Source: Branchiostoma floridae
Lineage: Eukaryota > Chordata > Leptocardii > Amphioxiformes > Branchiostomatidae
Assembly: GCF_000003815.2 (NCBI RefSeq)
Contig: NC_049996.1
Location: forward strand, 12,271,433-12,335,432
Reading direction: 5' to 3'
Length of the DNA: 64,000 nt
How positions within the stretch are numbered: position 1 is the stretch's first letter; each line of letters starts with the position of its first letter. The position numbers and the translations under genes are program-made. The notes below the pieces were generated by a model that did not search any database, was not told where the DNA came from, and saw only the letters and a list, made by a program, of their open reading frames with translations. This document shows positions 34,873 to 45,644 of this stretch, one piece after another.

Positions 34873-37647
34873 ATGCAACTACCTGTGACAAGTATGTAAC
34901 ATTTGTATATTGTGACAGACTTGATGGCTGTTCTTAGCTTTGAAGTCTTTTTCCTTTAATTGTAAATGTTTTGTAAGAAGTTAATTCACCGATGTCTAAG
35001 ACGCCATGTGCGTCGATATATAGTTTGAAGTTTTTCCTGTATCCCTCATCGTACATTAGTACTATTCTGACTCTTCATATAACTCAGTTATTAAAGGCAA
35101 TGTTCTCAACTCGTTACCCATAATTCTTTTTCTGCAGGTGTCATTGTTGTCGCCATGAGCATCATGGTTACCATGACGACCGTGTCAGGCAGGTGTGTCC
35201 CTGTGGATGACGACATGGCGGAGGTCGGGGGTTTCCCCGTCCAAACGCCCTGCGAACTCTTCACGAAAATGCGCAATCATGTTATCCGGCTGGGCAATGC
35301 CGCCAACGCGACATTCCATGCCTTTGTAAGTGTCCATTTTTTTTGCCGAAGCCTATAGGGCGGAGACTAATAGGGATAACGTCTTCAGTAATAAACAGTA
35401 TTTGGTAGTGAAAAAATGTACTTTTAAACAAATGAAAAAAGTGTATTTCGAAAATGAACTTTTAAAGGTGCTTCCAAATCTGTACTCGCAAAAGTGCACT
35501 TCCAAATGTTCCAGAGTAAATCTCTTTCCAAAACTTCTTTCCACTTTCTTTCCAGAGAATTTTTCATTATTCAAATGTTATTGCAACGTTTTACCACGGG
35601 GGTCGATCGTTTTTATTATCATCCTGAGCTAACATAAACCAGATGGGCCAGGAACCCCATATGTGGTGGGACCTTGTCCTCACAGAAATGTTAACACATC
35701 CCTAGCGTTATCTCGATGCATTCATAACGAGAGTGGAATCAGTAGATATACAGATATAGCACGACATAGGGCCAAAATGAAATGTTGTGTGACGTCATGT
35801 TATCAGGTGGACCAATACCCGTCGGCCTCCTCCGGATGTTTCGGTCACGACTTCACCCTGGTCGGCCTAAGGAGCGGACTGCGCATGCCCTACTTGGACT
35901 GGACGAACTTAGGGGTATGACATCAACTTTTCATTTTTTGTAGCAAACTTTCTTGATGCGTTTATACCTTAAGAAAGTTTCTATACTCTCCGAAATTTGA
36001 CTGAAACAAATGTAATATAGTACATATATACATTGAATTAGTACATGTATACATTAAAGTCATCGTCGGAAAAATGAACAACAGATTTTGAAGATGCTAA
36101 CGTATTTTCTACTACAGAGTCTACATGTGTATGTAACAGTTACCAAAGACACGTGTAATTTCGTGTCAGATACACGAAATGCAGAACTATACTCATCCGC
36201 AACTGCCCATGCAGAACAATTGACACATTAATTTGGTACTTTTTCATAACGCAAACATGATAATGATATTCCTTCACGAAGGTAGAAGATCTAGTTGTAT
36301 GCAGTTGCGGGTCACTGGAATCCATGCCCCCAGGGTACTGCCCTGGGACACTCAACATCTCGGTAACGGCACTCGGTAAAAATGTCTTTGGTGATGGTGG
36401 AGGAACCAATACATCCCGGCCATGCAGATGTGTTGTTCTTTTTTTGGCAACGCCCTAAAAAAAATATAAGGGCGGAAGCATTTTTCCACATCTGCTTGGT
36501 GGCTCTGTTTCCTAACTGGTTGACAAATGACAACTTGCACGGGAGAAGCATGTTAGGTCATGGGAAATGCATAGATATTCAAGGATGAAGGTTTAGGTTT
36601 TACCATACCATAGAAAAGTTTTACTGCACCTAGGGTAACCTTGTCTTGTTCCTCGGTCCTGTATACGTATCAGTCTAAGGTTAACTCGGTTAAATTGGTG
36701 TACTATTAGAAAAGCTGTAAGGGCTAAGGTGTATAATTAGAAAAGCTATGCAAGGGACTTACAGTTGCATGTTTTTATCTCTCTGTACAGGAGGAAGCTA
36801 AGATTGGTCGGATCTTTGCGGATCTGCTGACTTTCAAAGTATATCTCAGGGAGGTGCGCCACGACGAGCACCACCATGCGCGCCACCATGCGGAACAAGA
36901 TGGTACTGAACTGATGAACTCCACCCACACCACCCTCGCTCGTTTGGAGCACCTGCTGACCAAGATCAGGGTTACTGCACAGGTCAGGACTTAGTTCTCG
37001 TAATAGAAGGGTTCTCTTAAACAGAAACAAAATTCTTCAGCAGACTGAGATGGACTGATAAATCATATGTGCAACCATTTCTGGAAAATGCAGAATGTTT
37101 TCCCCAAAGCCTTTCGTCAGGCTATTCGTACGCAATACTTTGCTATTAGGCTAAACCTTAAGTATTGTGTGCGAGTAGGAAATTTGGACCTATTCATTAA
37201 CAATCCTATTATACAACTGGACTCGCCTTCCTAATGGTTGTGTGCGAGAAAAAAGGTTTTGCCATCGCAAATCTGTAAAAATTGCTCGTATTAACATAAA
37301 CAGCTGAGCTAAACTCTGACTGGCTACTGGCTACTAACAGAATACGAAAGAAAGATAAACACCAGCAAAAACAATGTTTTCCCTACCGAGGGAAACATAA
37401 TTCATTCATATGACTTCAACAAGCATAGTTTAAAAGTCCGTTTTCTTTCCTTGTTGGCTTCTAGCCTCAACACAGGTGCTACACTCTCCCTGACTTCGAC
37501 GGAAGTGACGTCATGACTGCTGCCGAGAAAGACCCAACCGGCGACCTCCGCGTGTCACGTGACTACCAGGTGCTGAACAACTTCCGTTGGTTCCTCCGAT
37601 GGCTCCTGAGCGATGTGACCAATTTCCGGTACATCCACTGTAACTAG
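34873..37647 (+). CDS. Putative IL-6-superfamily (class I helical) cytokine
   Basis: Five exons (34873-34891, 35138-35325, 35807-35914, 36791-36982, 37465-37647) join in frame to 229 residues, all with GT-AG sites. The signal peptide spans the first intron: MQLPVT in exon 1, then a hydrophobic run (VIVVAMSIMVTMTTVSG) with cleavage expected before Arg25-Cys26. Exon 2 also encodes an amphipathic stretch (FTKMRNHVIRLGNAANATFH, helix A), exon 3 a loop, exon 4 two helical stretches (IGRIFADLLTFKVYLREVRH and THTTLARLEHLLTKIR, helices B and C), and exon 5 a terminal amphipathic helix D (RDYQVLNNFRWFLRWLLSDV then TNFRYI). Helix D resembles those of CNTF, CLCF1 and cardiotrophin. Intron phases are 1,0,0,0 and exon 1 holds 19 coding bases, as in vertebrate IL6 and LIF. 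Five cysteines and two N-glycosylation sequons are present. Receptor is unknown; a gp130-like one is predicted. Sequence identity is low, so homology rests on architecture. Confidence 0.75.
36415..36500. mobile_element. Small foldback element in cytokine-like intron 3
   Basis: GGCCATGCAGATGTG at the left pairs with CACATCTGCTTGGTGGC at the right, and ACGCCCTAAAAAAAATATAA with GGGCG forms the loop. It is a short foldback insert without coding capacity. Confidence 0.45.
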
Positions 37648-38586
37648 GAATGACGTCATGATATGTTCTGACGTCACGGGATTCATATGATCCGGAGTGT
37701 GTCATTTTTTTTAGCAAAGAACAAGGATTTAAAAGCTTTGTCGAATCCAGCGCAAATAGATTAGCTTCATGAATGTAGTTTGAAACAGGTTACAGTCAAG
37801 ATAATGTGATGTTATATAAGTTCATAATGTTTGCTAGTAAATAGTTAAAGTCTGTTCATAGCTCAGTTGTAGGGATATTGTTTGAAATAAGCGTAAGTCT
37901 GGTTATTTTGATATTTACATTGGATATTGAACAGCCATGGTTTTCTAGGTATTATCAAATAATTGTGTTATATTGAGTTCTTTTTTTTTTCAAAACCCGT
38001 ATCTTTATGATTCTTTATGTTTCTTTTTACTAATTTTTGTTTTTCGTTCTTCAAGTTTCTCTCTGTATCGAAAATAGATTTTGTTCAGTAGAGTTAACAT
38101 TGCGTACCACTTATCATCTTTTTATTAGATGATCATTAATCTCGAATCCAGTCAGGGTTCCAAAAACTGTACGTTCCGTCTAAGGAGCACATGTAACGGT
38201 ATTTTAAAGATGCTGTGAAGTTACCAGTATAGTGTTACTGCAGCATAGAACATTATAGGTTTACGGTGTAAAACATGCATAGACAATGGGTGACGTTTTT
38301 TTAGTCATAGACACATGTTGGTGTGTTTGTCATATCATTGCTTTAATAAACGCGATTGAACTACGACCTAGTATTAGCCTATTATATGCATAGTACACAC
38401 AATTTTCGTCAATGAAGGTTAGACATCCAGGTAATAAGATGTGCAACAACAAACCCAAGCCACTGGATGAAAATAGAAAAGTTTTAGATTGTATTCAGTG
38501 TTGTGGGTGTTGTAAGTTCTATTGTAAAAGGAATGATACACTTTTCTACATCTAACGTCGAACGTATCTGTTGTATGCTGAATAAA
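37648..38586 (+). other. 3' UTR of the cytokine-like gene with two poly(A) signals
   Basis: AATAAA occurs at 38345-38350 and 38581-38586, so the 3' UTR is roughly 0.7-0.95 kb. ATTTA pentamers occur (for example near 37725 and 37916) but do not form a dense AU-rich cluster, so a cytokine-type instability element is only a possibility. Confidence 0.5.
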
Positions 38587-39284
38587 CCTGCCTGCCTATG
38601 GGCCTAAGTGATTAGGCCAGGGACAAATATAATTGTGCTTGCACTGCACTCGTTCGGTAACTTTATGATAACACGAAAGCAGTTATTATATGCCACACGA
38701 CATTTTGACAGAGCATATAAAGAGAACTGCCGTGTCATTCTGGCTGCCGGGGCCATGTGATGTTTACATGTACCCCCGTGTAAACTATACATGTCCTGAC
38801 GTAACCCACACAAACTTGCCTGCAGGGCGTGCCCATTATGAACGGCTCCCTGACATGAATGGCAGATACTAGTAATCAAATATTCTCCAGGGATAGCCTC
38901 ACCATGGGGACGAGAACGCAGGTGTTTCATCCACACGCAACATTTAAAATAACCGCAAACAAGTGATAATTTTGTTACAACGTTGCAGTTTAAAACGTTC
39001 AACATTCTTAGATACCATTTTCACTTGTAGTATTTGTGACTCGCAATGATACTGATCTAAATAACAGAGATTCGTTTGTTTGGACTTTGGTGTGTTTTAG
39101 CGTGTAGATGCGGTTTGGACCAAAGGGCTATCTGGTCGACTGTCTGACGGTGGTAGTCACGACGCGATAAGTATATATTCGGTTGCAGGAAAATGTGCAA
39201 TCTTTGTAGGTGACAACATGTTTTTGCTAGATCATAGTGTGTTTTCTTCATGAAGAATAAGTCTATGGTAAACGTACGAGCAAC
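38587..39284. other. Intergenic; upstream of the KY-like gene
   Basis: No exon or repeat recognised. The 133-aa minus-strand ORF at 38604-39005 lacks family features. The interval presumably includes the promoter of the next gene. Confidence 0.4.
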
Positions 39285-42200
39285 ATGGGGTCGTCTTGTT
39301 CTTCATTGTCGTCAGCAACGGTTGTCACAACAGCGAAAAATGTAAACGGGGTACCCACAAGGAAACAACCACCTGTCACAAAAGAAACCGATCGGCGGAT
39401 GCAAAATGGTAGACAACAGCGAACGACAACAGCAAAGACAAAGGACACAGGCAAGGATTTTGTTTCCAATACAAATATTCCCACCTCACAAGGGTCTAAC
39501 CTGTTGTGTAAACATTCAGAGCTGATACAAGATGCCAATGCTGACGTCTCGGTGCAATATGACAAGAAGTCGCTAGACGGGGTACCATTGACAAATGAAG
39601 GGTCGACTCGCATTTCGAATGCAAGTTGTAATAGCCAAGACGCAATAGAAAGTCTATGCAAACCGGAAGGTTCTGAGAGACCTTCAACACCAGGGAAAAC
39701 TGCGACACGTGCGACTGAGACACAAGCACAAAGCAAGAAACAAAAGCCGTCAGAACAAAGTGAAGTTATACAGAACGACGAACAAAAAAATAGCAAGAAT
39801 GAAGCAAAAAAAGAGAGCACCACAAAGCTGTCAGACGCTGCAACCAGAGAATTGTTTCACAAAAGTGACGACAATTCTAAAGGTGGTAATGTTGTGGACA
39901 CTGATGAGACAATACGGCAAATCGCTACACACGAACCAGTTTCATGTGAAAAAGCAGACAACGACAAAACGAATTCAAAAGATGAGAATGGCTCGACAAC
40001 AAATGACGGTAAAGGGACTGGAGGTCAAGATGATACAGAAAGGATTCCCGTCCCTTCTCCAATAATGCCAGAAATCAAAAGACGTCTGAAGAAAGTGGAG
40101 CTCATCCCAGACGTGTCTGTTTTCAAGGAGCTAGACGACTATGCCAAACAGGTACATCATTATAATTTTTTTTATTAGCGAGTGAAGTGATCATAAATCG
40201 CCTTTAGTACTTAATTGATAAGTAATCCTGGCTTCATTGGTAACTCGAAGTAGATTTATCATGTTTGCAATATGATACAATATCGTTTATGAATATTGCA
40301 ATATCGTTTTTGTTTGCTGTTGCCTTGTATATCTTTGGGTGACCGTTATTGGGTATTTGACTACGCGTAGCCTCGACAGCGACCCATATAATATACGTTA
40401 GGGAGGCTTTGCTAAACCGGTCTGAGGTTTCCACTTTTGTGATCGGGGCCTCTAACCTGAGCTGTCAGCCAATCAGAGAATTGACTTTGTAAACGCTTTC
40501 TTTAGGAAAATCTGATTCTCTGATTGGCTCGGGCTACTGGTTAAAGGCCATGCCCGTAAAAGTGTAAACCTCAGCCCTGTTTAGCAAGAGCTTCCCTAAG
40601 TTAAAGTGAAGAAGAATGATAATGAGTTTACGAGATATTTTCATTTTCTAGACCCCGGAAAACGCGGAAACCTCAATGCGTTCGCTGGTGAACTATTTGA
40701 CTCTTCCGACCAAAACGTCACTGGAGAGAATACGTGTCCTCTTCATGTGGGTGGCTACACACGTTAGGTATGACGTCAGTGCCTACGTCAAGGGTGCGCC
40801 ATACGGAGATACGTCACCAGAAGCCGTGTTCAGGACCAGGTTGGCTATTTGTCAAGGCTATGCTGACCTTTTTGCAGAATTGTGCAGGTAAGTCTGCCTT
40901 TAAGAACAGCATAGTCCTCGTTTGAAAAAATTGAAAGTTTTAACTATACCTTCATAACGCTACAGTTCCCAAACAGATGTGCTTGCAAGATAATACTACA
41001 AAGCCACCATATTTGTACAAAAATCAAAATACAGTCATGAAACAATTTTTCTCTATTCCCTAGCTTGGTGAACATCCCATGCAAGACCATCTCCGGCAAA
41101 GCCAAAGGAATCGACTACGTGGTCGGCACCAAATTCAAGGAGCCCAGTAACCATGCATGGAACGCCGTACAAATAGACGGTTTCTGGTACCTCATAGACT
41201 GTACATGGGCCGCCGGTCACTCAGACATAAGTTCAAGAACCTTTGTCTTTAGCTATACGGAACACTACTTCTTAACAGAGCCAGAGTTTCTCGTGTCAGA
41301 CCACCTCCCCATAGATGACAGTTGGCAGCTGTTAGACGATCCTGTCTCGGTGCAAACGTTTGAATCATGGGTACTCTTGAAAGCTCGTTTCTTTGACCTT
41401 GGTCAGCGCATGTCTGACCTTAACCACACTAAATCTCGCGTGCCAACCAAATCCGGTTCCACAACTATCAAGATAAGTCTCCGCGAACCCATGTCGTTTG
41501 TTGTGCATCTGAAATCGTCCGATGGTAAAAAGAAGTTGAGCGAAACAAAAGACTGTGTGCTGCATGAAATCGTCAACATGGAGGCACGTTTTTACGTTGT
41601 TCCTCCTACAGAGGGCAACTTCCTGTTAACCATCTTTGCCAAGAAAGGAACGTCATCGGGAAGCCATGATTTGTTACTAGAGTATGTTATACAGTGCAAA
41701 ATCCCCAAAGCAGCAAGTGTTCCCTTCCCATCAGCCAACGGGGGGACCTTACGGGGGCCAGGCCACTTCCTTCTTGATGGCGTCATTTCCGGTACCAGCC
41801 ACCTGGAAGCTATAATTGACGTTCCTGATGGTGACGTCAAAATTCAGTTCGAGTTTGAGAGAAAGTTGCGTTTTATGTGTCATTTTGGGGAAGACTCTCG
41901 GTGGAATGAGTACGTACTCACGGAAGCCGAAGACAACTGCGCGACTTTTTACGTCAGGTGCCCTGAAGCGGGCTTCCATCGTTTGACAATATGGACCAAA
42001 GAAGATACCGGGTCCGGAGATGGGTCTTACCATAGGCATTGCACTTACATCATTAGCTGCAAAAAGAAGAAGCCAAAATGCGCGCCTTTTCCAAAGACTT
42101 TCAGAACCTGGACGTCTGGCTGTAAGGTGTTCCGGCCGAAAAACGGACATCTGGCTTCAAATCGGGCCGTCCAGTTTCGCGTCAGGTGGCCAGAGGTTGT

Positions 42201-42372
42201 TGACGTGGCCGCGGTGGCTGATGGTAAATGGTACCACTTCGTACATGGTAGTGATGACTGCTGGGAAGGTAATGCAACCACTGGTTCTCAAGGTACATCG
42301 CTTCAAGTGGCCGGCAAAAGAGATCCAAATGTAAACTCCTATGAGTGGTTACTTCAGTATTCGGTTGTTTAG
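39285..42372 (+). CDS. Transglutaminase-like KY/hillarin-type protein
   Basis: Exons 39285-40151, 40652-40887 and 41064-42372 join in frame to 803 residues. The N terminus MGSSCSS fits N-myristoylation at Gly2 with Ser6 and possible palmitoylation at Cys5, so membrane attachment is inferred. Residues to about 289 are low complexity, Lys/Thr/Gln/Asp-rich and probably disordered. A transglutaminase-like fold follows, with the triad Cys356 (RLAICQGYADLF), His398 (PSNHAWNAVQ) and Asp413 (YLIDCTWAAG). Two to three ~110-residue beta-rich repeats with FYV(V/R)(P/C)P-(T/E)-(E/A)G and LTI(F/W) motifs complete the protein, as in kyphoscoliosis peptidase (KY), hillarin and cytokinesis-related TGc proteins. 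In KY proteins the triad may act as a protease or scaffold at the cytoskeleton; enzyme activity here is not shown. Exon 1 is uncommon in being long and unrelated to the family core. Confidence 0.9.
40397..40601. mobile_element. 205-bp foldback MITE in KY-like intron 1
   Basis: The left half starts TTAGGGAGGCTTTGCTAAAC and the right half, read in reverse complement, starts TTAGGGAAGCTCTTGCTAAAC. Pairing continues for about 85 bases (CTGAGGTTT, CACTTTT, CCAATCAGAGAAT) around a short loop. It is a near-complete hairpin and lacks coding sequence. Confidence 0.88.
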
Positions 42373-42639
42373 CTTCAGTTGATTATGTAAGTTATGTACT
42401 CCTTATGATCTATATTCTGTATATCACTTTCTCATCTGCATAGTGACGGCGATGACAAGATCATGTCATCTCATTTTCCAACGATTTAAGATAAAATTGT
42501 ACTTCAAGATTATTTTCTCCTGGTGTTTTTTTTAAAACAATTTTTTATAAAGTTTTTGTTATCAGCAGCATAGTAAGACGGAACATAGCTGTCCATCAAA
42601 GTTAGCAGTTCGGCAAGGGTAACAACACATTTGAGCTCT

Positions 42640-45300
42640 ATAAATGCGAGGCATGTCAGATAAGCCTCAGTCACAATATGATAGCTGGCATTGTTATAAA
42701 AAAAATCGAAAAATCTCACGATTGTCTCGAAAGATCTCATGATTGTCTCGAAAGATCTCATGACTGTCCAAAAAAATCTGGAGATTTACCACAAAATCTC
42801 GAGATTTTTTTTCATTTTCAATGAGGCGTGAAGACCCCCGATGGGCATCATCATGATTCACTGTTTCTCTCAAAAATATTAGATATGAACCTTTAAGCTG
42901 TAGACGGTCAAAGGCATTATTTACTTATTTATTAGGATTCTCCATATACGATGACAATGGAGGGTATGGCGGTCACGAGGCACAAATGCCGCCGCTGCGC
43001 CACGCGACTTCACGCATTGGTCCAAAGTGCTCTGCTCAGTCCAGCAATAATCTGCTAGCTGTTTTAGATGATTTAAGAGTTCACCATAGCTAGAATTAGG
43101 ATGAATTTTAAGGCTACTCCCAACCCAGCGCCGACCTTGTTTGGGGAGTGGTCGGGAGCAAAGTCGTGGGAAAGTCCTGAATGTGTGACAGGGGCTTTAT
43201 AGTCGCGGTACAATAACACTAAGTTGTGTACAAAGTTTGCTTTAACCTGAGTATTGGCACCAAAAGCAGAGGATAGACTACGTAGACAGGTATGATATAG
43301 ACAGCCATTAAAGAGAAGATTTCAACAACTAGTTTTCTTAGGTAAATAGCTTTGCTCTTTTCCTCTGCGTATGTTGGTTAGCTGAGAAAACTATGTTGAA
43401 TTGATTCAGCAACCTGATGAAATTATTTACGGTGCTATGAAAACCAGTCTTTGTCTAAAAGCAACGTAACGCGTCATAGCGTGGGATTTGCAGTCTTACA
43501 AGTTACACCATTCAGTAGAAGAACGCACGTCGTCCAGTGCGCTGACGGTGGTCAAAGATTGGCTTTGCTTAGAACTTCCATCCGTTCTACAAATTTGAGG
43601 TAGGCAACCCCCTTATGTCTTTACATGGATATCAATTGTAGTCTGGTATCCAATCGTGTTAAAGCTCGCGTATGTTAGCTCCCCAGTCTCTGTGAAATAT
43701 TTGCAGAGTGAACAGAAAAGACTTGGGAGCTATAATACGGTTACCAGGCTATCGGTACATCAACTAGACCCTAGTGCCCGTCCGGTGGGTACATACTCTC
43801 ATCAGGCCAGGTCTATCTTAACAAAATCTGTTATTATTACCAGACATGATTGTGTAATGTCTCAAAAGGGTAGATGGAGTATCCAAGTCTTTGCAACCCC
43901 AATACTTTGATTGTGTCGTACAGAGTATGACTGAAGGTGAAATAGAACAGGTTATGTGGTTTGAAAAGTCGTTGATATTGTCGACATTTAAGTGAACTTG
44001 CTCTCTGACCCTTCTGTCCCACGGATTGAGGAACCTCGTGCGTTTAAATCTTCCCTCATACGTAGCTGTAGCATTGGCTTGTGGTATATATATATATGTC
44101 TAGAAAAGACTAATCCCGGCTGTCCATGAAAATGAGCAGTGACTAGTTAGTCTGGTAATGATACAATGTACAGTACTATATATTGACCTGTATAAAGGCG
44201 AGGCATGTCGACTAAGCCCTTGTCACACTAAGCCGACCATGATGACTTCCCGGCCTTCTCCAGACATTTTGAAGTGAGTCTTGAGTCAAGTCATTTTTTG
44301 TTACAAGTTGGTCGGCGTAGATAGCTAAAGGTAGTCTGTGTCATCCTACTATACATTTTGAAAAACTACACGGGAAAGTCATACCCTACTATAAAGTGCT
44401 TGAAGGAGTTTAATTGCGCTAAAATATAGTGGATTGCAGACTATTTCCAACCATGCTCCAACCTCGGTTGGGGAGTAGTCGGGAGAAAAGTCGTGGGAAG
44501 GTCCTGTATGTGTGACAGAGGATTTATATCGGGGTCCAGTATAGCGAAGGTCTGTACATTGTTTAGTTTAACCTGAGTTAGGCATCTAATCGTTTGCGTC
44601 TCTCATTACTAGTCATATGTAAACATTAGACATGTTGGAAGCAGCTAAATGAACATTTCAATATACGTAGCTTACTTGGCCATACAACATTTTTCTCTGC
44701 TTATGTTGTTTAACTAAGTAAACTCTGTTGAATTCATTTAGAAACCCAAAGAAACTATTTGCGGGGCTAAGGAAACAATGATTACTGTTTTACAAGCAGC
44801 TGAATTTATTTTGGAAAATGTATCCAGTTGTTTATGTAAGGGAACTGTTATCTTTCGTGTCTTTTAATCTGGAGATCTAATCTTCATCGACGTAAGAAAA
44901 CAATTCTTTAGTTTAAAGGCCACCTAACATGTCATAGCTTGTGAATTGCAGTACGTCTCACAAGTTACACGCTTCAGGTGCGCTGAAAAGCAGTACGGAA
45001 GTCATCCAGTGAACTGTGGTGAATGATTTGCTTTGTAAGGAACTTTCAAATTTGAGGTGCGCAACCGCCTATTTTCTTTGCATGGGCATCAACCAGACCG
45101 TAGTGACTTTCTGGTGTCTACGTTCTTTTATCAGGCCTTGTTTCCATGTATCTTTACAAACCCTCTTGTGACCAGAACTGACTGTAGTTTGGCTCAAAAC
45201 GGTAGATGGAGTATCTGAGCCTTTGCAGCTAACAGCACTGTGATTGTGTGGTACATTGTCTGACTGAAGGTGAAATAGTCTAAGAACAGGTTATCTGTAT
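42640..45300. repeat. ~1.33-kb diverged tandem duplication
   Basis: Landmarks recur about 1,320-1,335 bases apart: GCGAGGCATGTC (near 42646 and 44201), GTGTGACAG(G/A)GG (43188, 44512), AAATTTGAGGT (43591, 45048), GTAGATGGAGTATC (43870, 45204) and GACTGAAGGTGAAATAG (43929, 45262). Indels vary the spacing at the left end. The first copy has an insertion carrying GGAGGGTATGGCG near 42960. The block lies between the KY-like and first MCO genes and encodes nothing recognisable. Confidence 0.75.
44205..44540. mobile_element. MITE-like element with CCCTTGTCACAC ends
   Basis: The left end GCCCTTGTCACACTAAG pairs with GTGTGACAGAGG at the right. The interior has CCAACCTCGGTTGGGGAGTA, the core shared with the fragment at 8262-8345. 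The counterpart in the first duplicate runs from about 42655 (CCTCAGTCACA) to 43200. Confidence 0.6.
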
Positions 45301-45409
45301 CCATGTGGATTGAACTCCTTGGATCCGTGAGTCTGGTTTTAATTCCAGGAATGGTGTAAGGGGCTGCATTCGTCATTTCGGATGGTGACGTCAAGCCTGT
45401 GGCCCGGTG

Positions 45410-45515
45410 TTTTGGTAGCCCGACTAAAATCGCGCTCCTAGCGGCCAGTCCTACAATTGACGCCGGCCTAGGAGGGGTCATTAACCCCAGCCAGCGAGAG
45501 ATTACGTTAACACAG
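45410..45515 (-). repeat. Dispersed repeat end, copy 2 (reverse)
   Basis: GCGCTCCTAGCGGCC and, further on, GCCAGCGAGAGAT are the reverse complement of motifs at 5335-5430, in the matching order. It lies about 130 bases before the acceptor of MCO gene A exon 1. Confidence 0.6.
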
Positions 45516-45644
45516 GCTAGGTGCTTGGGGAGTTTCAGATAGAGTCTCAGAAGCTAAACAAAATTTTTGCATACTTCTTGCACGCAAAATCATGATTGAA
45601 AAGTTATTTCAGTTCTTTCTTTCAGGTGGAGTACCAACGGAACC

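Noticed and set aside
35225-35240. NF-kappaB-like GGGGTTTCCCC in the cytokine-like gene
   Set aside because: It lies within coding exon 2, and a single match of this length is weak evidence for regulation.
39263-39823. 186-aa minus-strand ORF
   Set aside because: It is the antisense shadow of KY-like exon 1, which is supported by in-frame splicing to the catalytic core.
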